Part shown: piece after piece, positions 12,362-23,393 of the stretch | How the letters are laid out: each line of letters starts with the position of its first letter | Numbering within the stretch: the first letter of the stretch is position 1 | NCBI RefSeq assembly: GCF_018913965.1 | Contig: NZ_JAHMHG010000001.1 | Span: 372,001-436,000 of the forward strand | Direction: 5' to 3' | DNA: 64,000 nucleotides | Origin: Mycoplasma sp. CSL7491-lung | GTDB taxonomy: Bacteria; Bacillota_I; Bacilli_A; Mycoplasmatales; Metamycoplasmataceae | Translations under genes and position numbers: made by a program | The notes under the pieces: generated by a model | Database searches by the model: none | Seen by the model: the letters and a program-made list of their open reading frames with translations, nothing else | Told to the model about the DNA's origin: nothing

Positions 12362-13721
12362 TTTGGGAATAATCTCACTTAGAATCTTTTTTCATTAAGT
12401 GAATAGAATCAATTGTTCAACTCAAGTAAACAACTTCCTCTAATTCAAATTTTTTAGCAGTTTCAACATAAATAACATCTTCATCTTCGGTTTCTATTTT
12501 TAGATAATAATAACTTCCACGATACGAAATTTCAGTGACAGTACCTTTAATTTTCCCTTCAGTACTTTTAGGTTCTGAAATAATATCAATATCTTCAGGT
12601 CTAATTAAAGCATCCAAAACTTCTTTATTGTTAAATTCAGTTTTTTCGTGAATTGTTTTAAAGCTTTTTCCAAGTAATTTAATATTTCCATTAGATTCAA
12701 AAGTTGCATCAAAAATATTAGAATCACCAATAAATTTTGCAACTCATATATTTTTAGGAAAATCATAAATATTTTTAGGTGTATCGTATTGTTCAATAAC
12801 TCCATCACGCATAACGGCTATGCGGTCTGACAATTCTAAAGCTTCGTCTTGGTCGTGTGTAACAAAAATAAAAGTTAAACCTAAGCTTTGTTGAACACTT
12901 CTTAATAAAACTTGCATTTTTTGTCTAATTTTAGCATCTAAAGCACTAAGTGGTTCATCGAGTAATAATATTTCTGGTTCAATAACCAAACTTCTAGCTA
13001 AAGCAACTCTTTGTTTCATACCACCTGATAATTGAGAAATTGCTTTTGTTTCGTTACCTTTTAGACCTACAATATCAATTATTTTACTAATTTTTTCGTT
13101 CATTTCGGCATTAGTCATTTTACGTTTAAAATGACGATCTTCATATGCTTGTTTTTTTAAATTAACATAATTTTCTCAATATGAATATTTAAAATCAGAA
13201 TCATCAATTCAATTTTGACGTTTATTATACTGATATGTACCTTTTTTAAGATTTTTAAGTTCTTCAGTATATTGTTCTAATTGAATTTCAATTTGTTTCA
13301 TTTTCGAATTAGCTTTTTTTGTTCATTGGGACAATTTGATTTCTAAATTGTCAATTTTATTTTGATTAATTTGTTCACGAGGAACACGTTTAAGTTTTAA
13401 TCCAAAAGCGATATTTCCTTCAACATTTAAATGAGGAAATAAAGCATAATCTTGAAATATAGTAGATACATTTCTCTTATGAGGGGATAGATCTTTAATA
13501 TCATATCCATTAAATTGAATTTCACCACGAGTAGTTCATTCAAAACCACCAAGTAGTCTTAAAATAGTAGTTTTACCTGACCCTGAAGGACCGAGTAAAG
13601 TAACAAATTCACCACGATTAATTTTTAAATTAACGTTGTGTAAAACTGTTTTGTCAGAAAATTCTTTAACAACTTCTTTTAATTCAATAATAGGTAAGTT
13701 ATTTTTTGCATTTTTTGTCAT
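12345..13721 (-). CDS. potA: Polyamine ABC transporter ATPase PotA with internal insertion
   Basis: 458 residues; start ATG 13721 behind GGAG. Walker [10 protein letters not shown] near residue 47, Q-loop region [11 protein letters not shown], signature [15 protein letters not shown], Walker [13 protein letters not shown] and switch His in [15 protein letters not shown]-like regulatory domain follows ([13 protein letters not shown]...). About 80 residues of Lys/Gln-rich coiled coil are inserted between Q-loop and signature, a feature also known from PotA of other mycoplasmas. Energises polyamine uptake; heads the operon. Confidence 0.92.
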
Positions 13722-14080
13722 TATAACGTCTCCTTTCGTATTGTTTTAAAATGCTAACTTAAACAACAGGGAGACGGTATCAAAAAGATTCTCACAGTAC
13801 TCTTCGACACTGTAAGATTTAGAAGGATATTCAATATCATTAAAGTTACTAAGAATGTCTTTTATTCTTAAAATTTGTATTAAAAGTTCCTTGCTTTTCA
13901 TATTTTTATATTATATAAAAAATTATTTTTACTTAAAGAAAAAATGTATAAATTTTTACGTATTTTTAACGTTTAATTCAGTGGTAAAAATTATTTAAAT
14001 TTAGATTAAGTTTGGTAAAATAGTTACTTTTAGTAATTTTAAAGTACTATATAGCACTCTCTGTATTATCCAATTGGTTA
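13722..14080. other. Intergenic region between potA and the helicase operon
   Basis: It carries the divergent promoters of potA (-) and the helicase operon (+). A 51-codon open frame on the minus strand (13746-13901, MKSKELLIQILRIKDILSNF...) has protein-like composition but no ribosome site. It could be a gene remnant and is not called as a gene. Confidence 0.4.
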
Positions 14081-14113
14081 TTTGTTTGTTTGTTTGTTTT
14101 TTTTTTTTTTTTT
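14081..14113 (+). repeat. (TTTG)4 plus T17 simple-sequence tract upstream of the helicase operon
   Basis: Four TTTG units (14081-14096) run directly into 17 consecutive T (14097-14113), followed immediately by GATAAAC. The tract therefore abuts a -35-like TTGATA (14112-14117). It lies 73 bp before the operon start codon. Homopolymer length changes in promoters switch surface genes on and off in mycoplasmas such as M. hyorhinis; a similar role here is inference. Confidence 0.85.
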
Positions 14114-14167
14114 GATAAACTAAAATATATGGTAATAAATTAACATATAGTAAATAAACTGACGGAG

Positions 14168-14173
14168 TATAAT
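14168..14173 (+). promoter_or_regulatory. Consensus -10 box directly before the helicase start codon
   Basis: TATAAT lies 12 bp before the ATG at 14186. If used, transcription would begin about 6-8 bp later and the mRNA would be nearly leaderless, consistent with the absence of a ribosome site at the expected distance. A second possible promoter is TTGATA (14112) with an AT-rich -10 near 14135. Confidence 0.4.
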
Positions 14174-14185
14174 AAACAAAAAAAT

Positions 14186-17100
14186 ATGAATTTGAACATA
14201 AAAATTAACAAAAATAAAATAATGAATATTGGAGATGCTAAACAGGCAGAAACATTCAAAAACAGAAAACAAGATTTTACAGTTAATGATCACATAAAAA
14301 AATTTTTAAAATCAAGCAATTTAGTTAATAAAAACATGACTATGGATGAATTTTTTAGTAGTATAGAAAGTTCGATAAAATCTCTTTATATTATAAATAA
14401 TGATTTATTTGCTAAAATTAGTAGTCCGATTAAAGTTTTATCGGTAAATTTTTTAATTTTTTTATCAAATGAATGTGAAATATTCAGAAATCAAAATAAT
14501 ATTGCAATCAATGTAAAGACTAATTTTGACGAGTCAAAAGGTAACTTTTTTGAATTAGATAGAATTTCAATTCTCAATAATTTAGAAGAAGAAATTTTAA
14601 CTAAATATACTAACCATGTCAATAATATTAACCTAAACTTTCATACAGGAAGCATACCTAATTTAACAAATATTGACATTAGTATTGTAAAAAATATTTT
14701 ATTTGATATTGATAATGATGTTTTTATAATGAAAACTGATAAACAAAAAAATAATGGAATGATCAAACTAGGTAGAACACTAGATTTTTATAGAGATTAC
14801 ATTAAAGATCAAGCTCCTAAATATAACAAAGTAAATGATAGAAAAAATGAAAAGATATTTCCTATAGTCTTAAGAACTGAAAGAAGCACAGACAAAAGAA
14901 CAGAATTTATTTTCAGAATCACAAAAAGAGAATTTAATAGTAATTTTGTAAATATTATCGAAAATCAAAATAAATACATTTATTTTTATAATATTAATGA
15001 TAGTGATGAAAAAGTGTCTATAAATAGACAAAACATATCATTTCAAGAGTATAAATATGTTGAATTATTAAAATCAAAAATTAAATCAAACGAAGATGAA
15101 ATACAAAGTCTTGAAGATAAAATCAAATTTAATGAGGTTAATTTTTTAAACAATGATAAAAAAAGTGAAATTAAAAAACAAGAAAAAATAGTTAAACAAT
15201 TAGAAAATCATTTCAATGAAAAAATTGAAAATTTAAATAGTATAAATGAAAAAATTGAAAATTTAAATTTAAGATTATTAGACATAAATCATGATATCAA
15301 AAAAAATGATAAAGAAATTAAAAGTAATAACGAACAAATTAATAAAATTAAACCTAAAAAATTTAAAAACAAAGACGAAGAAGATGAATACCAAAAAAAC
15401 TTAAACTTAATTAAATTAGAAAAAAACAACCAAATATTAGTTGCAAAGTTAACTGATAATAATACTTTAAAGTCAGAAATTGAAGCCGAAATTGATAAAT
15501 TAAAAGATGATGTTGAAAATGCTAAAACGTTAGTTTTAGGCTCTAAAACTACTTATGAAGAAGTTAATGATAAATTTGAAGACTTAAAAAATAAATTTGA
15601 AATGTATGAAAACGAAAATAGGGTAGCATCTAATAATAAAACTAAACTTTTAAATGAAAATGATATTATGGTTAAAACTATTGAAAACGAAGCTGAAAAG
15701 TACGAATATTACACATTTGAGTTTGATAATTCTAAATTAGGAAACTTAAGAGCTATAGATGTTAAAAAAATATATGATACAAATGTTAAAGTAAGCGACT
15801 TAATTGAGTTTTCACATAAGTTTGACGAAAATAGTGATTTTATTCTTTCGGATGAAGATTATGGGATGTTTAGTAAACATAAAAGATTTAATAATTCGTT
15901 GAAAAACTTTAAATCTGGAGAATATAAAAACCCACTGTTAGCAAAATCAATAGAGAATCCGGATTTTTTCAAAGTAAAACAAGAATTAATAAATAATTAT
16001 GATTTAAACATGCACCCTGACATTAAATTGAACAAAAAACAAGAATTAGCAGTTAAAAAAGCTATTTTAACTCCTTGTATTTCATATCTTCAAGGTCCTC
16101 CCGGAACCGGTAAAACACAAACAATTAGTGCTCTAATTCATCATATTATTAATAATAAGGATCAAAACGTGTTACTAATGTCTTCTACTCATGAGGCAAT
16201 TTTAAACGCCTTCGATAGAATTAAATCTATCACAGAAGATGACCCGAACTTTATTATGTACAAAACGATTAGAAAAAAATTAAGTAAAAATAGAAATATA
16301 AGCCACAAAGTTGATAAAATAAAGGAACAAGAAATTGAAGAAGATGAATCAAATATTTATGATTTAGACCATGCTTTTTACAACTTCTCATTGGCAATAA
16401 TTAATTGAATATTAAAGAAAAATAAAAATGATATTTTAGGTAAAATAATTGATAAATTAAAAATGATTGACGGTAGAAAATCAAATAAACATTTTGAAAT
16501 TAATAAAAAAATTATCGCTTTTATTGATTATTTTAAGAAAAATTCTAAAAATATGTCACTAGATGAATTTGAAAATGAATTTAATAAGTGAACCATTGAA
16601 GATTTTATCGAATTGTTAAATCAATTCGAAAATGAATACAATGATTTTATAAAAAGTGAAATTGAATACAAATTTGAAGATATAAAAAAAGAAGTTGAAA
16701 TAAGAAGAAGAATCAAATCAATAAAAAAATATGTTGACGAATTATTAGATTATCTATTAGAAAACAAAAGAATTAAAGATCTATATAAAGAAATATCAAA
16801 TAATAACATAGTATTAAGCAGTTTAAATACTAACGAACAAAAAGATACCAATGAAAGAGTATTCCAAAAACTTCAATTAATAAAGGATAAAATTGAAAAT
16901 AGAGAAGACCAACACAATAGTAAAATTAAAGAAGAATTTTCAGATTATATTTATGAAAATGAATTGATAAATTTAATTGGGCTAACAACAACAGCAAACC
17001 AAGTAATTAATCCACGTAAAGATTCTAATGCACCAGTAAAAGAATTATTTTTACAGTATCCAATTTATATGACAATCGTTGATGAGGTGTCTAAAAGTAG

Positions 17101-18271
17101 TACATTAGAGATTATAAATTCATGTATGCTTTCTGAAAAAATCCTACTTGCAGGTGATTACAAACAATTACCTCCTGTTTTAGATTTCGAAACAGGTTCT
17201 AAGTCTGATGATCAAGTTGAATCTATAGAAATCAATAAACTTCTTGATTCATTTAAAGATATTAAAGAATTAAGAAATAAAAATTTAAAGATAAATATAG
17301 ATAGAAAACTAGATAGAACTTGATTTGCAAACGACGAAAGTGTTAGGGAGTTAATTTCTGAACTTAAATATCCATTTTTTAAATTTCATGCATTAAAATT
17401 AAAAGGAACATATGTTGGTGAAAACCAAAACTTTTATACCTTTTTAACCGAACAACACCGTTTCAATGAGTCTATACAAAAAGTTGTAAATGTTAATTAT
17501 GATGAAGATGAAAAATTAACTACTCCAATTGATAAAGGAAGCTCATATTTAGTTAATTATAAATATGATAATATTAAAATCAATAAAGAATTTATTGTAA
17601 TGGATACAAGTAAGATTAATCAAGAATTTATGAACAAATATTCTATTTACTTTAATGACTTTCAAAGAAAAACTATCATAGAAAATAATTATACCTCTTT
17701 TGACCACACTAGAACATTAGATAAAAGTGAAACAAAAGAATCAACTATAAACGAATACAACGCATTTGTAATTGCGGAAATAGTTGAAAATATTGTGTTA
17801 AAAAATTCTAATACAAATGAAAAATTTGATTTAGACAATATCGGAATTATTTCGATGACAAGATCGCAAAATTCTGTGATTAAAAAATATTTAAAAGCTA
17901 AAAAAGATCTATTTATGAAAAGTACTATCAATAAAGTTAAAGTCGATACAGTTGATAACTTCCAAGGTAGAGAAAAAGAAATTATAATAGTTGATTTTGT
18001 TAGAGCTAGAGGAAAAATGGACGGCGATAGAATAGAATACCCAAACAAAAGAAACTATGATTTCTATAAAAGTGCCGAACGTATCAATGTTGCTGTTTCA
18101 CGTGCAAAAGACACGTTAATTATGGTAGGAGCATTTGATGAGTTAGAAAAATTAGATTTTAACGTTTCGGTTTGAGATAACGTAAATAATAAAATAGAAA
18201 CAAAAACCAAGAAAATACTACAAGAATATATTGAAATCGCAAAAGACGGAGATACATTTAGAAAGGCATAA
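14186..18271 (+). CDS. UPF1-like superfamily 1 helicase with long coiled coil (operon gene 1)
   Basis: 1361 residues with TGA as Trp. The N-terminal ~290 residues match nothing I recognise. A charged coiled coil fills about 295-500 (EKIENLN and DDEIQSLEDKI-type heptads). The helicase core holds motif I GPPGTGKT (637-644), motif II IVDEVSKSS (~964), motif III LLAGDYKQLPP (~986), motif V DNFQGREKEIIIVDF (~1255) and motif VI INVAVSRAKDTLIMVG (~1298). Motif II is DEVS instead of the usual DEAS/DEAA. This core belongs to the UPF1/DNA2 group of SF1 ATPases, which act on RNA or DNA. First gene of a four-gene operon; the next gene starts one base after its stop codon. No nuclease domain was recognised. 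Confidence 0.88.
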
Positions 18272-18272
18272 G

Positions 18273-20321
18273 ATGAAAGAAACTTTTAAAACTAATCTTT
18301 TAATTCCACAATTAAATATCTTATTTGAAGCTCAATTTAAGAAATCGCAAAAATCCAATGATCTACAAAATATTTTATTAATTCATTTACTTTACGGGAT
18401 TGAAAAATATGAAAATTATACAATCACAGATTTCTTAATTGATATTACAGGTATCAAAAAAGAAAAACTTTTAGATTTTGTTTTAATAAAATTTGTTGAA
18501 TTAATAAACAATAAAGTTATTCTTTTTTCTAAACCTAACCAATTAACTGTTGAAGAAGTTAAAAAAATGTATATCAGCCAACTTGGTGTTAATAATGGCA
18601 CTGATAGAAGGATTATACATCCTACCATCAAGAAAGAATTTGACAATGATAATTTTATTGGTTTAGAATCTAAAACAATTGAACGTAATTATATTTATAT
18701 TAAAAATTTGATTAATTTAGAAGAAAATATTGTTAAGAATAAAACAATTGATTTAAATAACAAAAATAATGAAAACTTTATTTATATAGATAATTATGGT
18801 ATTTATAAAAACACTTACGATATTGAATTAAGGTCTTCGTTAAAAACTAAATTTGAAGATATAACTTATAATGAAAACGAAATTTTTGTTGATTATATAC
18901 TAAATAAAAAAGAGAAAAATGAGTTCGTAAATAAGGACGATATTTTCTGAACAGAGGGCACTTTTATTTTTTCTATTGATGAAAACATCATTACTACTAA
19001 CGAAGCAACAACAAGAAAATATCTTAAAAAAGTAAGCGGTTTAAATGTTGATGAAGATGATAAGCCTATTATTGAGATTAAAGACTTTATTAAACAACTT
19101 TTAAATACTGAAAAAGTTGAAAGCATTAAAAATGATTTTGAACTAAAAAACAATAATAAAAATTACTTTTCGTTTAATTTAAATAGCCAAATAACTCAAA
19201 AGAAATGATCTGATGAAGAAAAAGATTTAGAATCATTATTTGGTAAAAAAATGCTTGTAAATAGCGATAAAAATATATTTTACATTTATTTAAATAAGTT
19301 TGAAATTAGCTTTTATGATTTAAAAGATAATGTTATCGGGTTCGTTAAGGAAGAAGTGGATATTGATCAACTATTTAGTTCAAGCAAGAATATAAAATTA
19401 GAAAATAGAAAATATAGTTCATTTGCAGTTAATTTGTTAATGGAAAATATGAGTAAAATTATTGATATCCCTAATTTTAATGATTGATTCATAACTAACT
19501 TATCTCAAATTAATAAAATAGACTATACTCAGGCTAAAGATATGATTAATAAAATTCCGCTTATTAAATCTACAGATATATTAGAAATATTATCTAAAAC
19601 CAACGAGTTTAAAACAAAAGAATTCAACGCTATTTCAGTTGATCTATTCGATTTATTAGTTGATAATGGTTTTAACGAATGAAATAAATTAAATGATAAA
19701 ATTAACTTTAAATACGACGGAAATAATTATTTATTCGCTAAAAAATGAAATAAAGAAGAGGAAATTGATAAATTTTATGAAAAATTAAAAGAAATTACTA
19801 GATATAAAAATAGTTTAGAAAATAAGCAATTTGACGAACAAGAATACAATGAGAATATTGAAATTCTAGAAAATAATTATGAAAAATTTTATGAAAATTT
19901 AGCAATTGAAATCAACCCAATTAAAACAATTCAAATAATTGGTTATGTAATTTTTGAAAAAAATATAAAAGATATCAAAAAAATATTAAACGGCTCTATA
20001 TTCAATCATAAAATATACCTTTTAAGAGATATTAGAGTTAAATTAGAAAGAGAATTAGGATTAGACGGTAAAATATTTCAACGTTTATCAGATGCACTTT
20101 CTCAATATGAAAATAGTGATGAACTAAAATACATAAAAAAAATAACTAATGAATTATTACATCCTGCTAGTCATAATACAGAAACTAAAGAATTTAAGAA
20201 TAAAATTAATAATCTTACACTAGATGAAATTAGAGATATCGAAAATAATGTAATTGAAGCATCAAGAAACTTAAAAATAGTTATTAAAAAACAAGAAACA
20301 AAATCAGGAGGCAGAAATTAA
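18273..20321 (+). CDS. Uncharacterised operon protein (operon gene 2)
   Basis: 682 residues; begins MKETFKTNLLIPQLNILFEA. Soluble, charged, rich in Lys/Asn, with no signal or membrane helix. I do not recognise a domain. The last ~120 residues are helical (LLRDIRVKLERELGL...FQRLSDALSQ...ITNELLHPASHNTE) and faintly recall HEPN-like or swt1-like helical tails; this is speculation. The stop TAATG shares its last base with the start of gene 3, and GGAGG just upstream serves gene 3. Co-transcription with the helicase is clear from spacing. Confidence 0.75.
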
Positions 20322-21310
20322 TGAGTCACGCCGCATTTATTCAGTTTAAAATTAATATAGAAACAGAGAAAAAAGAAATTCAAGACATTAAAGATAACTT
20401 ACAGCAATTGAAAAATTTTACTAGTTCAAATTTAGTAAAAAATGAAATTGATAAAGTTATGGGCGAAATTAATTCTGTAGAAAATAACCTTATAAAAATA
20501 GGTAATTTAACTGGTGAATATGCAGAAAGTTATAATTCTGTAGTTGAGAAATATAACATCGAAAAGAGTAGGTTATTAAAAGTAGTTCAGAATATGAGCA
20601 TTGACGTTTCTTTTGACCAAATAATGGAAGAAAAAACTCGTGAAGTAAATGATTTAATTTTAGAAAATGGTTTTTTATCTAAAATAGTTTTACAAAGAAT
20701 TCAAAATGAAAATATGAGTTTAAACCCTGATAATTTTAAAAACATGTTAGCAATCATAAAACAAGAAAAAATAGATGATGAAAAACATGCATATTTAAAA
20801 GAAGAATTAAAGAATTATGTTTTAAAGCAAGACATAGATTCCAAATTAAAAGGGTCATTACTCAATGAATTTATGTTCATTAATAACTACCAAGAATTAT
20901 CAGATTACGCACCATATGTAAAGGAAATTATTAACCAATATAATGAAGCTCTTAAGAAAAATAAAACCTATTTAGAAATCTTTAAAAAGTATAAATACAA
21001 ACATAAAAGTATTGAATTTATAGTGCAAACAGATCCGGAAAATAAACTTAAGCCAAAATATTCATTTATATCAAAATTCAAAAATCCTCTTTTAAAAAAT
21101 AACACTATTGCACTAACTTTAAACTTAGAAGGAACTGTAAGTTATGATATTGGCGATTATGAAGGACATATGTGTTGAAGTTTAGCCGAATCAGTTGAAG
21201 AAGACTTAAAAAAATATGGTTACTTTAAACATTCACAACTTATTACACGTGGCATTTCAGGTGCTAGGCCTTTAACAAAAGCACAAAAAATGAAAGTGAA
21301 TAATAAATAA
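20321..21310 (+). CDS. Coiled-coil protein with DUF2997-like C-terminus (operon gene 3)
   Basis: 329 residues. It starts MSHAAFIQFKINIETEKKEI, reminiscent of the MSHF(S)xIKTKI opening of Ycf35/DUF1257 proteins. A helical and coiled-coil body covers about 15-100 and 130-240. The C-terminal ~70 residues read LNLEGTVSYDIGDYEGHMCW...VEEDLKKYG. This fits the DUF2997 pattern (dG.v....Gy.G.sC...........lG), a small domain that in other bacteria travels with DUF1257 and the AAA protein Ycf46. These similarities are from memory of the families and need a profile search. Both ends overlap neighbours by one base (TAATG). Confidence 0.7.
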
Positions 21311-23100
21311 TGAAAAAATCTTTAGAATATTTAAATATTAAACTATCTCAAAAAAATATTATTTCTATTGTTGGTAATGTAAATGATTTATATACTTTTA
21401 TAGATGACGAAAATAATCTTGTAAGTACTGATTTAAAGGGAGTTTTGGAACAATTCGCAATTAAAAACAAATATCAAAGAGCAGAATATTTTACTCCTGG
21501 TTATGGGGCTTTAAATTTATTAGATCAAAAAGGGCGTGATACATATAATACCATTGATAATATTGATGATATAAACGAATTTATGCTTGAAATAATTAAA
21601 AAAACTAAAGATGACGAGGATGGAACACACACTCCGGGTATTTATGTAATAAATTTTGCTGATAGTTTTTTCAACAACCAAAATAACCAAAATAATTACC
21701 TTGATAATTTAGTAAACTTAATATCAAGATTTTTAGATAACGATAAAAAAATTAATTATTTAAGTGATTATGGTAGGTTAGATTATCAAGATAAATTAGT
21801 GTTAATAATGAGAGATTCACACAATTTGATTACAGATATTTACAACAAAAATATTGAATACGCTGAGGTTAATATTAAAAAACCTAACATAGAAGAACGT
21901 GAAAATATAATTAAATACAATAGTAGAGAATTTAAAACTATAGATTCGAAAGAATTAAATATCAAAGGCAAAACTTTAAATAAAGCAGTTGCATTAACTG
22001 ATGGTTTAACATGTATTGAAATACTGCAATTAGCAAGAATAAAAGATAATAAACAATCATTTGTTAATAGGTATAATTTGGCTACATTCAATCAAAAAGA
22101 GTCTGAATGAGAAAAAATTGATTACGAAAAAATTAAAAATTTAAAAAATATCTTTTTAAAAAGAGTTCAAGGTCAAGATTATGCAATTGATAAAATACAT
22201 AATGTTTTAACTAACTCATTTTTAGGATTAAACGGTTTAATGTATAGTCAATCTATGAGTAAACCAAAAGGAATACTGTTTTTTGTGGGACCAACAGGAA
22301 CTGGTAAAACTGAAATATCAAAAACACTTGCTGAATTCGTTTTTGGAAGCGAAAAAAAATTAATCAGATTTGATATGTCTGAATATAATCATGAACACTC
22401 AGATCAAAGACTTATTGGCGCTCCTCCGGGTTATGTTGGTTATGATTCTGGAGGTGAACTAACTAACAAAGTCAAAGAAAATCCATTTTCTATACTATTA
22501 TTTGATGAAATTGAAAAAGCACATCCTAAAATTTTAGACAAATTCTTACAAATATTAGAAGATGGTAGATTAACTTCATCCAAGGGAGAATTGATTGATT
22601 TTTCCGAAACATTTATTATTTTTACCTCAAATATAGGTACTAGAGAAATAACAGCAGACTTTAAAGATGAACCTGCAGTTAGAAAACAATTCATTAAAGA
22701 GGTTAAAAAACATTTTATCGAAAATATGAATAGACCCGAACTGTTAAACCGTATAGGCGATAAAAATGTTGTGCCTTTTAACTTTATTTACAAATACGAA
22801 ATCATAAAAACAATAATACATTCTAAATTAAAAAACCTATTTAGTAAAGTTCAAGATCAATATAATGTAGAAATTTCATACAAAGATTCAATCGATGCAT
22901 TAACTGATTTAATCAAAGATACTGCTGATCATTTAATGGGTGCTCGTGGTATAATCAACAACCTTGATGAATTAGTAATGAATAAAATATCAAAATTTTT
23001 ATTTCAAAACTATTCCGATATCAAAAATGCAAAAGAAAATGAGAAAATACTAAATGCTAAAATGATAGTTACAAGAAAAGAAGTTGAATTTGAATTCTAG
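21310..23100 (+). CDS. ClpB-D2-type AAA+ ATPase with degenerate N-terminal AAA-like domain (operon gene 4)
   Basis: 596 residues with TGA as Trp. Residues 1-210 look like an inactive P-loop-type domain (IYVINFADSFF, LVLIMRDSHNL, then KKPNIEERENIIKY), the kind found before the AAA core in Ycf46-like proteins. The C-terminal part is a single ClpA/ClpB second-ring module: Walker A GPTGTGKTEISK (~327), pore loop GYVGYDSGG (~375), Walker B ILLFDEIEKAHP (~396), sensor FTSNIGTREI and arginine-finger region RPELLNRIG (~473). There is no ClpP-binding loop, no Clp N-domain and no functional first ring, so this is neither ClpB nor ClpC. Probably a dedicated unfoldase or remodelling ring for the operon's partners. 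Confidence 0.88.
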
Positions 23101-23249
23101 TATGGGTTCGAATGATATTTATATCTAGATAAATAATTTATTTTAAGTTATTTTAATCGTTATTAAATCAATCTTACTTTACAAAAAGCACCATATTTTT
23201 AATAATATTAATAAATGACTATAAAAATACTAATTCAAATTAAAAAGTT

Positions 23250-23328
23250 CATTTTAGGATATTTTTAAAACAAAAATATCCTAAAATGAAATATCAAGCG
23301 CAACACTTTCGTGCTTGGTATTTTTATT
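23250..23328 (+). terminator. Two stacked hairpins ending the helicase/AAA operon
   Basis: A perfect 17-bp inverted repeat (23250-23266 with 23272-23288, CATTTTAGGATATTTTT) is followed at once by a second stem (ATATCAAGCG / TGCTTGGTAT) and TTTTT. The second hairpin has the shape of an intrinsic terminator; the first may add stability or block readthrough. Nothing coding was seen between 23101 and 23393. Confidence 0.65.
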
Positions 23329-23393
23329 ATATCTTAATGACTAAAAAATCTTAAATTTATTTAAAAAAATTAGTATTTTTGCTTTGTAATTTT

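Noticed and set aside
13746-13901. Small minus-strand gene of 51 codons upstream of potA
   Set aside because: No ribosome site and no recognised family; kept only as a remark in the intergenic entry.
21310-23100. Housekeeping ClpB chaperone
   Set aside because: There is no Clp N-domain, functional first AAA ring or middle domain; at 596 residues it has only the second ring and an unrelated N-terminus.
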